Below are positions 53,387 through 62,432 of a stretch of 64,000 bases of DNA, one piece after another. This DNA comes from Spongiibacter sp. IMCC21906. Lineage in GTDB: Bacteria > Pseudomonadota > Gammaproteobacteria > Pseudomonadales > Spongiibacteraceae. The position numbers and the translations under genes were made by a program. The DNA is taken from the NCBI RefSeq assembly GCF_001010805.1, contig NZ_CP011477.1, positions 2,908,501 through 2,972,500 on the forward strand, read 5' to 3'. Numbering within the stretch: the stretch's first letter is position 1; each line of letters opens with the position of its first letter. Below the pieces are notes generated by a model. That model saw nothing but the letters and a program-made list of their open reading frames with translations. It was not told where the DNA came from and searched no databases.

Positions 53387-53978
53387 GCAAGGCCTAGGCC
53401 TTGTTACCCTGACGCTGCTCCTCAGCTTCAGTCTTTCCACTGCCGGCAGTACCTTTGTCGCAGAAAAAGACCGCGCGGAGCTGCGTCAGCACCTTAAGCT
53501 GGCCATCGCCCAAGCCGATAGCTTCGACGACCGATTCGACGCGGAAGTCTGGTTGCTGGACATGTCCGGACGCTTAACTCGGTTTATGCCAGAGCCCCAG
53601 CAACGCTTGGAGTTTTTACGCTTAGTACATCGCGAAGCCCGAGCCGCCAAACTAGATCCAGAACTGGTGCTGGCACTCATTGAAGTAGAAAGTAACTTTG
53701 ACCGCTTTGCCGTGTCCAGCGCCGGTGCGCAAGGGCTTATGCAGGTCATGCCATTTTGGAAGGCGGAAATCGGCCGAAGTGATGACAACCTAAGCAAAGT
53801 CGAAACCAACCTCCGCTACGGCTGCCAGATTCTCCAGTTTTACATCAACAAGGAAAAAGGCGGCCTATTTCGGGCATTAGCAAGATATAACGGCAGTTTA
53901 GGAAAAAGCTGGTACCCAGAAAGAGTACTCAGCCGATGGCGCAAACGATGGTATGCAGGGGAGATAGAGGGGCTTTAA
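53334..53978 (+). CDS. Lytic transglycosylase (Slt family)
   Basis: A protein of up to 214 residues that cleaves peptidoglycan between MurNAc and GlcNAc. The catalytic Glu119 is in EVESNFD, followed by [18 protein letters not shown], the goose-type SLT signature; [19 protein letters not shown] is the C-terminal motif. A hydrophobic segment ([21 protein letters not shown]) is a signal peptide or anchor. The ATG at 53334 sits inside proS and has no clear ribosome site; a start from a TTG nearer 53364 is equally possible. Downstream of proS, same direction, probably co-transcribed. Confidence 0.88.
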   Translation: MWLLTRLWTSLIRNFQLKQGLGLVTLTLLLSFSLSTAGSTFVAEKDRAELRQHLKLAIAQADSFDDRFDAEVWLLDMSGRLTRFMPEPQQRLEFLRLVHREARAAKLDPELVLALIEVESNFDRFAVSSAGAQGLMQVMPFWKAEIGRSDDNLSKVETNLRYGCQILQFYINKEKGGLFRALARYNGSLGKSWYPERVLSRWRKRWYAGEIEGL

Positions 53979-54056
53979 GAATAGAGGAATTTTTCAATAG
54001 AGGGACTGATCAAAAGCTGGGCAGGCGGCAAATAACAGCAGCGGCCATCTCATCTG

Positions 54057-54347
54057 CTATATCTTGTCTGCTGCATACACCGTATTCAAATACAGCGCAC
54101 CTCGTTTAATGGAAACAATCACCTCATCACCCGAACTACAATTGCTCAGACTGGCAATAACATAACGGCCATGCTCGGTTTTAATGGTGGCATGGGATAA
54201 GGGTTCTACTTCGCCACCGCCAAGCACCTCACACTTTTGCACCTTGCCACTCATCGTGCTGATTGTTTCACCGTTTTTATAGAACGATAAAGCGGCAAAA
54301 ATACACAGCAACACGAATGCCCCTAGCAATGCCCCAGTTAGCTTCAT
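54057..54347 (-). CDS. Small membrane-anchored hypothetical protein
   Basis: A 96-residue protein with one N-terminal hydrophobic helix (LTGALLGAFVLLCIFAALSF, residues 3-22) and an extracytoplasmic domain of beta-type composition with two cysteines (VQKCEVLGG and LSNCSSG). It is not recognised. The two cysteines could form a disulfide in the periplasm. It lies downstream of the metal-binding protein gene on the same strand (77 bp away) and may be part of that transcript. Confidence 0.6.
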   Translation of the reverse strand: MKLTGALLGAFVLLCIFAALSFYKNGETISTMSGKVQKCEVLGGGEVEPLSHATIKTEHGRYVIASLSNCSSGDEVIVSIKRGALYLNTVYAADKI

Positions 54348-54424
54348 TTCAATGTGCCATGCCTCTAATAATCTTCAACCATTGTATTCCTTTGAGCCTA
54401 CATCCCGTTCGGTAGCAGTCAGTC

Positions 54425-54898
54425 CTATTCAGGGCCATGTTTTGGCGGTGGCTGCTTACCTTTATGTGGCCGCCGCATTTTTTTGTCCTCCCACTTAGCC
54501 AACTCCAAGCGATGCTCCACAGGCACACCGGGCAGAACCTCGGCTAACACGTTGTGTATTTCACTTTTTAGTTTGTCGTCTGCAGCCCGAACCCGACCAA
54601 AGCCAGCTTGCAGTTCAGCTTGAGTGACCGACTCCTGCTTTAAAATACCCACCATCTCCCGGCGGGCCTGACGCAGCTCACGAAAAGAGCTACGCATTTC
54701 GCCTTTATGCTCGTGCATGGCCTTTTTAAGCACATCAGCAAACTCTGACGGTGAATCTTTAAGCAGTTTATGGCTCATTTCCCGCATGGCCCAGCGGTCT
54801 TTACCAGAATACTGCTGGCCAAAATAAAGCCCCAGCAGTATGCCGTTGCCGACCAGAGACACCAACAACGCAATGACCAAACCTTTATTTCGCTTCAT
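54425..54898 (-). CDS. Periplasmic heavy-metal-sensor-like protein (CnrX/ZraP type)
   Basis: A 157-residue protein anchored by an N-terminal helix (GLVIALLVSLVGNGILLGLYFG, residues 5-26) with a long helical periplasmic part containing HEHKGEMRSSFRELRQARRE. This is the layout of CnrX/ZraP/CpxP sensors. Histidines and methionines suggest metal binding, and the C-terminus is basic and Pro/His-rich (HKGKQPPPKHGPE). Its start overlaps the stop of the upstream anti-sigma-like gene by 4 bp (ATGA). In Cnr-like systems such a sensor controls an ECF sigma factor through an anti-sigma partner, and the neighbours here match that. Confidence 0.78.
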   Translation of the reverse strand: MKRNKGLVIALLVSLVGNGILLGLYFGQQYSGKDRWAMREMSHKLLKDSPSEFADVLKKAMHEHKGEMRSSFRELRQARREMVGILKQESVTQAELQAGFGRVRAADDKLKSEIHNVLAEVLPGVPVEHRLELAKWEDKKMRRPHKGKQPPPKHGPE

Positions 54899-55329
54899 TC
54901 CTCAGCCTCCGCCAACCACTCGCTTACTTCATAATTTGCCGTGCTATCCAGCTCAAAATCGGCGGCTGCATCCGGTGGTGCCAGCAAACCACCCGCTCCC
55001 AACAAAAAACCCAACATCACCGATGCCAGCGCCGTAGACATACCTAGCCGCCATACCGGTAAAGTCGGAGTGGGGCCCAAGGACGCCTGAGGACGCGACG
55101 AGATCGAGGCAAGTCGAGCTTGCATTTGGGGGCTAAGTGTCAATTGAGGCAGCTGAGTCAACATGCGCTCCATTCGCCGCTCGTCCTCTAGGGCGGCATG
55201 CCATTGCTTTGCCAGCTTGGGCTGCAATTTTAACAACAACGGCAAAACCACCCGCCACCACAATGGCCACACCTTTATATCGGAGCCATATGCAGTCAGT
55301 TGTTTGTCAAAATAACGCTCAAAGTTCAT
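54895..55329 (-). CDS. Probable anti-sigma factor (membrane protein)
   Basis: A 144-residue protein with a cytoplasmic N-terminal half and a single transmembrane helix near residues 95-118 (MSTALASVMLGFLLGAGGL), then an acidic tail (DFELDSTANYEVSEWLAEAEE). No enzyme motif is visible. It begins 11 bp inside the ECF sigma gene and overlaps the metal-sensor gene by 4 bp, so all three are translationally coupled. This position and topology, not sequence similarity, are why I call it an anti-sigma factor. Confidence 0.6.
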   Translation of the reverse strand: MNFERYFDKQLTAYGSDIKVWPLWWRVVLPLLLKLQPKLAKQWHAALEDERRMERMLTQLPQLTLSPQMQARLASISSRPQASLGPTPTLPVWRLGMSTALASVMLGFLLGAGGLLAPPDAAADFELDSTANYEVSEWLAEAEE

Positions 55330-55885
55330 GGTATAAATCTCCCAATAGAGATTTCAGCTGGGGCTTAGCCCGGCTCAGCAACGATTCTATGGCCTTAGGA
55401 CTACTGTCCATAATGTGTGCAATCTCCTTTACGGCCAATCCTTGATAGTAGCGAAATACCATCGCCATACGCTGGGCCTCAGGTAAGCTCGCCAAAGCGA
55501 TTGAGATCCGGTGTTGACGATCTGCGCCATCAATACTGTCGCTGCTGCTGTTATGACTATCATTCCCTTGTTCATCGTTTAGACGAACGGCTTCATCACT
55601 ATCGATGACATGACGGTTTTGAAAGCGCTGGCGGTGGTTTATGGCGAGGTTGGATGCAACCCGGTATAACCAAGTTGAGACTTGGGCCTTATCCTCCCAA
55701 GTCCCTGCCTGATACCAAAGTTTTTCAAATACCTCCTGACAGAGGTCCTCCGCTTCATCCCGAGATAGCACAATGCGATAAAGCACGTTGAGCACTTGGC
55801 CAGCATGACGTTCCATCAAAATAGCCAAGGCCTGTTGATCACCCGAGCTCAACCGTCGCATTAACGCTGTATCAGATACCTGCAT
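55319..55885 (-). CDS. ECF-type RNA polymerase sigma factor
   Basis: A 188-residue sigma-70 family protein. Region 2 (VLNVLYRIVLSRDEAEDLCQEVFEKLW) and region 4 (AQRMAMVFRYYQGLAVKEIAHIMDSSPKAIESLLSRAK) are complete. A longer TTG start at 55888 lies nearer the AGGAG; the ATG at 55885 is used here. With the anti-sigma-like and metal-sensor genes it forms a coupled set. Members of this group usually respond to metals or envelope stress. Downstream of the EF-hand gene by 18 bp. Confidence 0.9.
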   Translation of the reverse strand: MQVSDTALMRRLSSGDQQALAILMERHAGQVLNVLYRIVLSRDEAEDLCQEVFEKLWYQAGTWEDKAQVSTWLYRVASNLAINHRQRFQNRHVIDSDEAVRLNDEQGNDSHNSSSDSIDGADRQHRISIALASLPEAQRMAMVFRYYQGLAVKEIAHIMDSSPKAIESLLSRAKPQLKSLLGDLYHEL

Positions 55886-55903
55886 CAATGCGACAGCTCC
55901 TGA

Positions 55904-56356
55904 CTACTCGCCCGTATCCTTGCCCTTGCGATCGTAACCGCGATCATGCTCACAGCCACCCTTACGGTGTTTGCCGCCGCGCATTTCTTCACGACTGATC
56001 GTGCCATCACCATCCTTATCGAGTTTCTTCTGCATTTTCTCAGACTGCGCTGCAAACTCATCGGCAGAGACTTTACCGTCTTCGTTGCTATCAGCGCGGC
56101 TGAAGCGATCATGCTTTTTACGCATTTTTTCTTTAAAGGCTTCGTTCTCTTCCCGAGTCAAAAAGCCATCGCCATTGCTGTCAATTTCACTGAACATTTT
56201 TTGACGGTGCTGGCTAAGCTCCTCAGCACTGACCACACCATCTTTATCCAGATCAAGCAGGTTGGCATGTTTGCCTTTAAACGCTCCAGCATCTGCTTGC
56301 ACTGACATAGATGCCAGAAGAATCATGGCGATAGAAACAGTTTTTACGTTCATCAT
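55904..56356 (-). CDS. Exported EF-hand calcium-binding protein
   Basis: A 150-residue protein with signal peptide (MMNVKTVSIAMILLASMSVQADA). Four EF-hand loops are visible: DLDKDGVVSAEE, DSNGDGFLTREE, DSNEDGKVSADE and DKDGDGTISREE. All have the normal Asp/Asn ligands and the final Glu. The C-terminus (KGGCEHDRGYDRKGKDTGE) is His/Cys-containing and basic. It is the first gene of the operon with the ECF sigma factor, 18 bp upstream; it may sense or buffer Ca2+ in the periplasm, linked to that system (inference). GGAGTAA before ATG. Confidence 0.9.
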   Translation of the reverse strand: MMNVKTVSIAMILLASMSVQADAGAFKGKHANLLDLDKDGVVSAEELSQHRQKMFSEIDSNGDGFLTREENEAFKEKMRKKHDRFSRADSNEDGKVSADEFAAQSEKMQKKLDKDGDGTISREEMRGGKHRKGGCEHDRGYDRKGKDTGE

Positions 56357-56450
56357 AGGATTTACTCCAAATTTAGGGTTTTGAACGGCCGTTACTGATT
56401 AAACACCCCGGAGAAAAAAATCCTTCGCAAAAAATTCCTCGACCAACGTC

Positions 56451-57119
56451 TTATTCGGGGCCGCACACATAGCGCCAGACATCATTGTCTAAATAACAGC
56501 GATTTTTGGGTCCCGGCAAACTATCGTCTGCGCTTTCAAAACCCGCATCACCCGGATACATCATGCATGTTAATGCGGGGTTATTCGCTTTAACCGGCTC
56601 AATAAATGGCGCCTCGCGGTTGGCATAAAACGCCCTCACTGCAGCAACATTCTCGCAAGCGGCAAGCTCACAGAGTGTCACAACAGTAGGCGGCAACATC
56701 AACATTTGCCGAGCCTCATGGCAACGCAGGAAATGTGCAGGGCTAGCCCACAGAAAATCGTCCATTTCCTCGCCATCCACCTTAACGGGAGCATCGCTAC
56801 CCTCAGTCACAAAAAACCAGGTGGCGAAGCGAAATGGATAACCGCTCGGTGTCGTCCAATGAGAGAGAAATTGCAAACCCGCTAACGGCACATCCAGGCC
56901 CGCCTCTTCTTGCGTTTCCCGCAGCGCCGCTACCATCGCGGTATGCTGCTCTTGCTCGCCAAGCAGGCCGTCTTCAGGGTCAATAGCACCACCGGGAAAC
57001 ACCCAACTCCCACTCCCGACTTTCAACTGTTTGTGACGACGCAGCAACAAGGTTTGCAAGCCTTCGTCACTATCTTTTACCAATACCAGCGTTGCCGCAC
57101 GCTTCGCTTCTTTTTTCAT
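56451..57119 (-). CDS. NUDIX hydrolase
   Basis: A 222-residue protein hydrolysing a nucleoside diphosphate linked to another moiety. The NUDIX box is about residues 42-70, with GGAIDPEDG in front and AALRETQEEAGLDVPL as the catalytic part (RETQEEAG). The C-terminal half (AREL-type ECGP... CMMYPGDAGFESADDSLP) is typical of a larger NUDIX group whose substrates, perhaps CoA or polyphosphates, are not known. The ATG at 57119 has TGGAAG upstream; a GTG at 57131 is the alternative. Divergent from the wax-ester genes. Confidence 0.88.
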   Translation of the reverse strand: MKKEAKRAATLVLVKDSDEGLQTLLLRRHKQLKVGSGSWVFPGGAIDPEDGLLGEQEQHTAMVAALRETQEEAGLDVPLAGLQFLSHWTTPSGYPFRFATWFFVTEGSDAPVKVDGEEMDDFLWASPAHFLRCHEARQMLMLPPTVVTLCELAACENVAAVRAFYANREAPFIEPVKANNPALTCMMYPGDAGFESADDSLPGPKNRCYLDNDVWRYVCGPE

Positions 57120-57217
57120 ATTTACTTCCACTGATCCTTACCCCATGCCGTCATATCCCCAGGGGGCGCTGGTCGTAAACCCCTGTTCAGATACCGGTTG
57201 CGAATTCTTTATATAAG

Positions 57218-57269
57218 TTGGCCTAAAAAACGGCTATTGCTGCAAGTTCGGCAATAGCGGAGTGGCCAA
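57218..57269. promoter_or_regulatory. Nested inverted repeat upstream of wax-ester synthase
   Basis: TTGGCC (57218-57223) and GGCCAA (57264-57269) enclose a second perfect pair GCTATTGC (57233-57240)/GCAATAGC (57251-57258). The structure is 140 bp before the wax-ester synthase ATG and 99 bp before the divergent NUDIX start. It could be paired operator sites or an RNA structure in a 5' leader. Confidence 0.5.
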
Positions 57270-57409
57270 TATGTGCCTAGACTACGATAGAGTCACGCAA
57301 TCAGGCATATGCAAATTTGCCATTGCGAAGCTTACACAAATTCAGCCGTGCCCGCAGTGCGGCAGCTTATCGGTTTATAACGGCAAGTCCGTTTGGGGAT
57401 GAAGAGCAC

Positions 57410-58822
57410 ATGGCAACGCTTTCAGTGATGGACTTGGCTTTCTTGCTAACCGAGTCAGATGCCAGCCCAAAACATGTGGGTGGGGTAATGATTTTTAAAA
57501 AGCCTGCTTCAGCCGGACCCGATTTTGTGCATCGGGCTGCGGAACAATATTTGGGTGGTAACGACGACCTACAGCCGCCTTTTAACCAAATTATTAAGTT
57601 TAACCTTTTCCGTGGTCTGCACTGGCAAACCGCCGCTAATTTCAATATTGCCGACCACATTCATTTCCACCAGCTTAAGGGTAGCGATTTTCGCGACAGC
57701 CTCTACAAACTGGCTGGAGCGCTACATAGCGAGCGTCTGGGAAGAGACGCTCCCATGTGGGAATTCCACATTATTGAAGGCATTGATCCGACCCGCTTCG
57801 CATTGTACGTCAAAATCCATCACGCCTATGCCGATGGCATGACAATGGCGGCGTGGCTGGCCAAGTCTTTATCCACCACGGCTCGCACGAAAGCAATTAG
57901 CCCAATATGGCATCACCTCAAACGGTCCGGCGCATCCACTCGTATAGCAGAAGAAAAGTCGCTGTTAAAATCCCTGACCGGCGTTGCCGGACAATCAACG
58001 AGCTACCTACGCTCAGCGATAGGCCTGAGTAAACTCAGCACGCAGTTGGCACTGGAAATGGCTAACCTCACCAAAAATGCCGTTGCGGTTCCGTTTAAAG
58101 CTAACCCCAATACGCCGTTAAATGGGCAGGTGGTTCAAGGCCGTCAAATCGCTACCGCCGCCGTACCCATGGCCCGGGTCAATAAATTACGCCACCAAAC
58201 CCGATCCACACTGAATCATATTGCCTTAACCTGCATCGATGGGGCATTGCACCGTTATTTAGAAAGCTGTTCGGCAGACATTGACCAGCCCATCACCATT
58301 CAAATGCCCGTGAATTTACGCCAAGAAGGCGACGACAGTTTGGGCAATAAAATCGGCATCGTCTTGGTCGAGCTTGCCAGCAAAACCACCGACCCCTATG
58401 AGCGACTGCGAGAAATTGGTTTTACCCTGCGCAACGTTCGCTATCAGGTAGACGGCGTACCTGCAGGCTCTATTGTTGCCTACACTGTGCTGTTGGGCAG
58501 CCTGGCCATGGTTACCGAGGCCTTAAAGCTGGGGGACGCCGCACCACCGCTGGGTCACACTTTGGTCTCGAATGTGCCCGGCCCGGCAAAGACGCTGTAT
58601 CTTGGCGGTGCCCAGCTCGAAGAGATGTACCCCATCAGTACTCTCACACCCAACAATCATCTCAATATCACCTTGTTCAGTTACGACGGTCGCCTACAGT
58701 TTGGGCTGGTAGCCAGTTCAGCCATGCCTGAGCTACAGCGTTTAGGAGACTATATTCACGAGGCCTTTACCGAACTCGAAGAGGCGGTGGGGTTAACAAC
58801 ACAGCAGTCAACAAAACTTTAA
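57410..58822 (+). CDS. Wax ester synthase/diacylglycerol acyltransferase (WS/DGAT)
   Basis: A 470-residue bifunctional acyltransferase that esterifies fatty alcohols or diacylglycerol with acyl-CoA to make wax ester or triacylglycerol stores. The active site HHAYADG (residues 137-143, with His137 and His138) is the HHxxxDG motif; DGALHRYL, PVNLRQEGDDSLGNKIG and VSNVPGPAKTLYLGG are the other conserved blocks. The ATG at 57410 begins MATLSVMDLAFLL, typical of the family; an earlier frame start at 57317 adds 31 residues without support. The next gene is a fatty acyl-CoA reductase, so both enzymes of wax-ester synthesis sit together. Confidence 0.95.
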   Translation: MATLSVMDLAFLLTESDASPKHVGGVMIFKKPASAGPDFVHRAAEQYLGGNDDLQPPFNQIIKFNLFRGLHWQTAANFNIADHIHFHQLKGSDFRDSLYKLAGALHSERLGRDAPMWEFHIIEGIDPTRFALYVKIHHAYADGMTMAAWLAKSLSTTARTKAISPIWHHLKRSGASTRIAEEKSLLKSLTGVAGQSTSYLRSAIGLSKLSTQLALEMANLTKNAVAVPFKANPNTPLNGQVVQGRQIATAAVPMARVNKLRHQTRSTLNHIALTCIDGALHRYLESCSADIDQPITIQMPVNLRQEGDDSLGNKIGIVLVELASKTTDPYERLREIGFTLRNVRYQVDGVPAGSIVAYTVLLGSLAMVTEALKLGDAAPPLGHTLVSNVPGPAKTLYLGGAQLEEMYPISTLTPNNHLNITLFSYDGRLQFGLVASSAMPELQRLGDYIHEAFTELEEAVGLTTQQSTKL

Positions 58823-58875
58823 AGAAATAATAATCGCTCTATCAAGAGCCGTTTTCACCAGCAGGAGAGTCAACC

Positions 58876-60867
58876 ATGAGCTACTTTGTTACCGGCGGTA
58901 CCGGATTTATTGGCAGATTTCTAATTGAGCGGCTGGCCAAGCACCGGGGCACCATCTATGTACTGGTGCGCAAGGGATCTAAGCAAAAATATAAAAACCT
59001 GCTGGAGCAAACCGGCTTAAACAGCGACCGTTTAGTGGCGATTAATGGCGACTTGTCCAAGAAAAATCTCGGCATTAGCCGCAAGGATTTGGACCTGCTC
59101 AGCGGCAACATAAAACACTTTTACCACTTGGCTGCCATTTACGATCTAAAAGCGGATGCCGCCAGCCAGGAAGTCAGTAATATTGCCGGCACTCAAAATG
59201 CCATTGCGGCTGCCGAAACCATGTCCGCGGGCTGCTTTCACTTAGCCAGCTCCATCGCTGTCGCGGGCTTATACCGGGGCGTGTTTAACGAGGATATGTT
59301 TGAAGAGGCAAAAGGCCTGTCCCACCCCTATTTTAGAACCAAACACGACTCGGAGCGGCTGGTAAGACAGCAGTGCAGCATCCCTTACCAAATCTACCGT
59401 CCAGCCATGGTGGTAGGCGATTCCAAAACCGGAGAAATGGACAAAATTGATGGCCCATATTATTTCTTCAAACTTATTCAACAAATTCGCAGCCGCATTC
59501 CCCAATGGATTCCGTTAATCGGTATTGAAGGTGGGCAAATGAATATTGTTCCGGTGGACTACGTCGTCGATGCAATGGACTACCTGTCTCATAAATCGGG
59601 TTTAAATGGCCGCTGCTTTCATCTGACCAATCCCAGCGGCCAACAAGTGGGACAAGTACTCAATATTTTTGCCAAAGCCGCCCACGCCCCTAAATTTGCA
59701 CTGCGCATCGACAGTAGAATGCTCGCGTTTATTCCCCCCGGTGTGCTCGGCATTGTTAAAAGCCTGCCTCCGGTAAAACGGATTATCAATGCCATGCTGG
59801 CCGACTACGGCATCCCCAAAGCGGCTATGGGATTTATTAATATGCCCACCCGTTTTGATAGCCGCGACACGGAAAAAGCCCTAAAAGGTAGCGGTATCAG
59901 CCTGCCCCCCTTAGAAGATTACGCCGCTAAAATTTGGGATTACTGGGAACGCAACCTCGATCCGGAGTTGTTTAAAGACCGCTCGCTGCGAGGCAATGTT
60001 AAAGACAAAGTGATTGTCATTACCGGCGCCTCTTCTGGTATTGGCAAGGCTGCAGCCGTGAAGCTGGCCGATGCTGGCGCGCAGCTTGTTCTGGTTGCCC
60101 GAAGCTTAGACAAACTGGAAGAAACCCAAAAAGAAATTGCCAGGCGTGGCGGCAAAAGTGTGGCTTACAGTTGCGATGTTTCCGATATGGAATCCTGCGA
60201 CAAGCTAGTCAGCACCGTGCTAGAAAACCACGATCACGTCGATGTATTGGTTAACAATGCCGGGCGCTCTATTCGGCGTTCGCTGGAACTCACCTTTGAT
60301 CGCTTCCACGACTTTGAGCGCACCATGCAGCTCAACTACTTTGGCGCCATTCGACTGATTATGGGTTTATCTCCCTCCATGCTGGCCCGTCGCCAAGGCC
60401 ATGTCATTAATATCTCGTCTATCGCAGTGATTGTTGGCACCTCGCCACGTTTTTCTGCTTATGCCGCATCTAAGTCGGCATTGGATGCCTTCTCTCGCAG
60501 CGCGGCGGCAGAATTCTCTGACCGTAATATCGCCTTCACTACCATTAATATGCCGCTGGTAAGAACGCCAATGATTGGACCCACCTCAATTTATAGCGCG
60601 GTGCCCACCCTGTCTCCCGACGAGGCGGCAGATATGATCTGCGAGGCGATTGTTCAACGCCCCAAACGGATTGCAACCGCGCTGGGGATTACCATGCAGG
60701 TCCTGAATGCAATTATGCCTAAAGCCACCGAAATTATTATGAACACGGTATTCAGAACCTTCCCCGACTCTGCCGCCGCGAAAGGTGAAGATGAAGGCGG
60801 TCAAAAAACCGAACCCTCAAACGAGCAAGTCGCATTGGCAGCCGTACTAAAAGGCATTCACGTCTAA
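58876..60867 (+). CDS. Two-domain fatty acyl-CoA reductase (alcohol-forming)
   Basis: A 663-residue protein of the Marinobacter FAR type, reducing long-chain acyl-CoA by two NADPH steps to fatty alcohol. The N-terminal extended-SDR domain (FVTGGTGFIGRFLIERL, YFRTKHDSERL) handles the first reduction, and a C-terminal classical SDR domain begins near residue 376 (VITGASSGIGKAAAV) with Tyr529-x3-Lys533 in YAASK. Length and domain order match the family; sequence segments such as GPYYFFKLIQ and DYWERNLDPELFKDR also recur in it. CAGGAGAG precedes the ATG, 53 bp after the wax-ester synthase. Confidence 0.95.
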   Translation: MSYFVTGGTGFIGRFLIERLAKHRGTIYVLVRKGSKQKYKNLLEQTGLNSDRLVAINGDLSKKNLGISRKDLDLLSGNIKHFYHLAAIYDLKADAASQEVSNIAGTQNAIAAAETMSAGCFHLASSIAVAGLYRGVFNEDMFEEAKGLSHPYFRTKHDSERLVRQQCSIPYQIYRPAMVVGDSKTGEMDKIDGPYYFFKLIQQIRSRIPQWIPLIGIEGGQMNIVPVDYVVDAMDYLSHKSGLNGRCFHLTNPSGQQVGQVLNIFAKAAHAPKFALRIDSRMLAFIPPGVLGIVKSLPPVKRIINAMLADYGIPKAAMGFINMPTRFDSRDTEKALKGSGISLPPLEDYAAKIWDYWERNLDPELFKDRSLRGNVKDKVIVITGASSGIGKAAAVKLADAGAQLVLVARSLDKLEETQKEIARRGGKSVAYSCDVSDMESCDKLVSTVLENHDHVDVLVNNAGRSIRRSLELTFDRFHDFERTMQLNYFGAIRLIMGLSPSMLARRQGHVINISSIAVIVGTSPRFSAYAASKSALDAFSRSAAAEFSDRNIAFTTINMPLVRTPMIGPTSIYSAVPTLSPDEAADMICEAIVQRPKRIATALGITMQVLNAIMPKATEIIMNTVFRTFPDSAAAKGEDEGGQKTEPSNEQVALAAVLKGIHV

Positions 60868-60890
60868 TCTCAACTGGTTTACCCCACTCC

Positions 60891-60914
60891 AAGCCGGCAG
60901 CCCACTGCCGGCTT
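60891..60914 (+). terminator. Hairpin after the wax-ester operon
   Basis: A perfect 10-bp stem AAGCCGGCAG/CTGCCGGCTT (60891-60900, 60905-60914) with CCCA loop starts 23 bp past the reductase stop. A pyrimidine-rich tail (CTCTC) follows rather than a pure T-run. Confidence 0.7.
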
Positions 60915-61077
60915 CTCTCAACAGCGATATTTACGCCCATCCTTTATTTGCCCTAAAGCCACTCAGCGGGCAAAATTCTCTGCGCTGAATAAACGAGCCG
61001 AGCGATCGCCGCGCTCAAGGCTTAATTGCGGTAGGATAAGCCCCGCGCAAATCAGAGAATAAAGAGGAAAACGCGAC

Positions 61078-62379
61078 ATGATCAGCATGATCGGCTTGAT
61101 AGGTGGCTTGATACTACTGACCGTTCTGGCACTGCGGGGCTGGAATTTGTTTATAGCGGCGCCGCTTTGTGCGCTAGTTGTCGCATTTACTGGCGGTATA
61201 CCTCTCTTTCCCGGTGAAACTGAACACGCGTTTGTCACCACCTACATGCAAGGTTTTTCTGGCTTTGTTGCCGCCTGGTTTTTGATGTTTTTACTGGGCA
61301 GCCTGTTCGGAAAATTCATGGAAGACACTGGCGCCGCCGATAGCCTGGCCCGTTGGATTATCAATAAAATTGGCATTAAGCACGCTGTTGCCGCTGTCGT
61401 GCTTGCCTGCGCGGTGCTGACCTACGGCGGAGTAAGTGTGTTTGTTGTAGCGTTCTCGGTTTACCCTATGGCACTGGGCTTGTTTAAAGATGCCAACCTA
61501 CCCAGACGTTTTATCCCCGGCGCACTGGCGTTTGGCTCCATCACTTTTACCATGACCTCGGCAGGCTCCCCCGAAATTCAAAACTGGATTCCCGTAAAAC
61601 ATCTGGGTACCAGCCCTTATGCCGAATGGGAAGTTAGCTTGATTGTTGCCACCTTTATGGCCTGCATGGGCTTTTGGTGGATAAACCGAATGATCAAAAA
61701 AGCCGTGGCCAATGGCGAAGTGTTTGAGCATCGAGACACCGACCCGGCTATTAAAGAAAGGGACTTTCCTCACCCCATCACCGGTTTACTGCCTCTACTG
61801 GTGGTGCTGTTAACCTCTTTTATTTTCCACGACAGCCTGGCCCAATATGCATTAATTCTAGCCCTGCTCGGCGGCTGTTTAAGCATTATGCTTATTAACC
61901 ACAAGTATTTTCACGACCGTTCCAAAGCCATTAACGAAGGTACTACCGGTGCCCTGATTGCCATTGGCAACACGGCCGCCGTTGTCGGTTTTGGTACCAT
62001 TGCCAAAGCCTCCCCTGCCTTTGCTGTTGCTGTCGACGCCATGACCGGCATTCCCGGCAACGAGTTGATTGGTGCCGCCATTGCCGTGACCACCATCGCG
62101 GGCCTAACCGGCTCAGCATCCGGCGGTCTATCCATCGCCCTGCCCGTCCTCGGTCCGTATTACATAGACCAAGGCGTCGACCCAGAGCAGTTGCACCGCA
62201 TCTCGTCCATCTCCTCTGGCGCCCTGGATTCCCTACCCCATAACGGTTATATCGTGACCACCGTCCGAGCAATTTGTGGAGAAACCCATAAAAGTGCCTA
62301 TTGGCCAATTGCCGCCTTAACCATGGCGGTCCCCGTGATAGGTTTAGTATTAGCTGTCGTACTTATGCAGTGGTTATAG
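61078..62379 (+). CDS. GntP-family permease
   Basis: A 433-residue inner-membrane transporter with about 12 hydrophobic helices in the ion-transporter (IT) fold. GGIPLFPGETEHAFVTTYMQGFSGF, YGGVSVFVVAF and SGSASGGLSIALPVL are typical for gluconate/citrate/3-hydroxybutyrate-like GntP permeases. IGIKHAVAAVVLACAVLTYGG in helix 4-5 and DSLPHNGYIVT near the end are frequent in citrate-transporter-annotated members. The true substrate (an organic acid) is not visible. AGAGGAAAA upstream gives a good start. It stands alone between the wax-ester operon and a DUF2889-like gene. Confidence 0.9.
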   Translation: MISMIGLIGGLILLTVLALRGWNLFIAAPLCALVVAFTGGIPLFPGETEHAFVTTYMQGFSGFVAAWFLMFLLGSLFGKFMEDTGAADSLARWIINKIGIKHAVAAVVLACAVLTYGGVSVFVVAFSVYPMALGLFKDANLPRRFIPGALAFGSITFTMTSAGSPEIQNWIPVKHLGTSPYAEWEVSLIVATFMACMGFWWINRMIKKAVANGEVFEHRDTDPAIKERDFPHPITGLLPLLVVLLTSFIFHDSLAQYALILALLGGCLSIMLINHKYFHDRSKAINEGTTGALIAIGNTAAVVGFGTIAKASPAFAVAVDAMTGIPGNELIGAAIAVTTIAGLTGSASGGLSIALPVLGPYYIDQGVDPEQLHRISSISSGALDSLPHNGYIVTTVRAICGETHKSAYWPIAALTMAVPVIGLVLAVVLMQWL

Positions 62380-62432
62380 GCAATATATGTACTGTTTACA
62401 TTGATGTAAAAACTGAAAAAGGCGCCTAGCAA

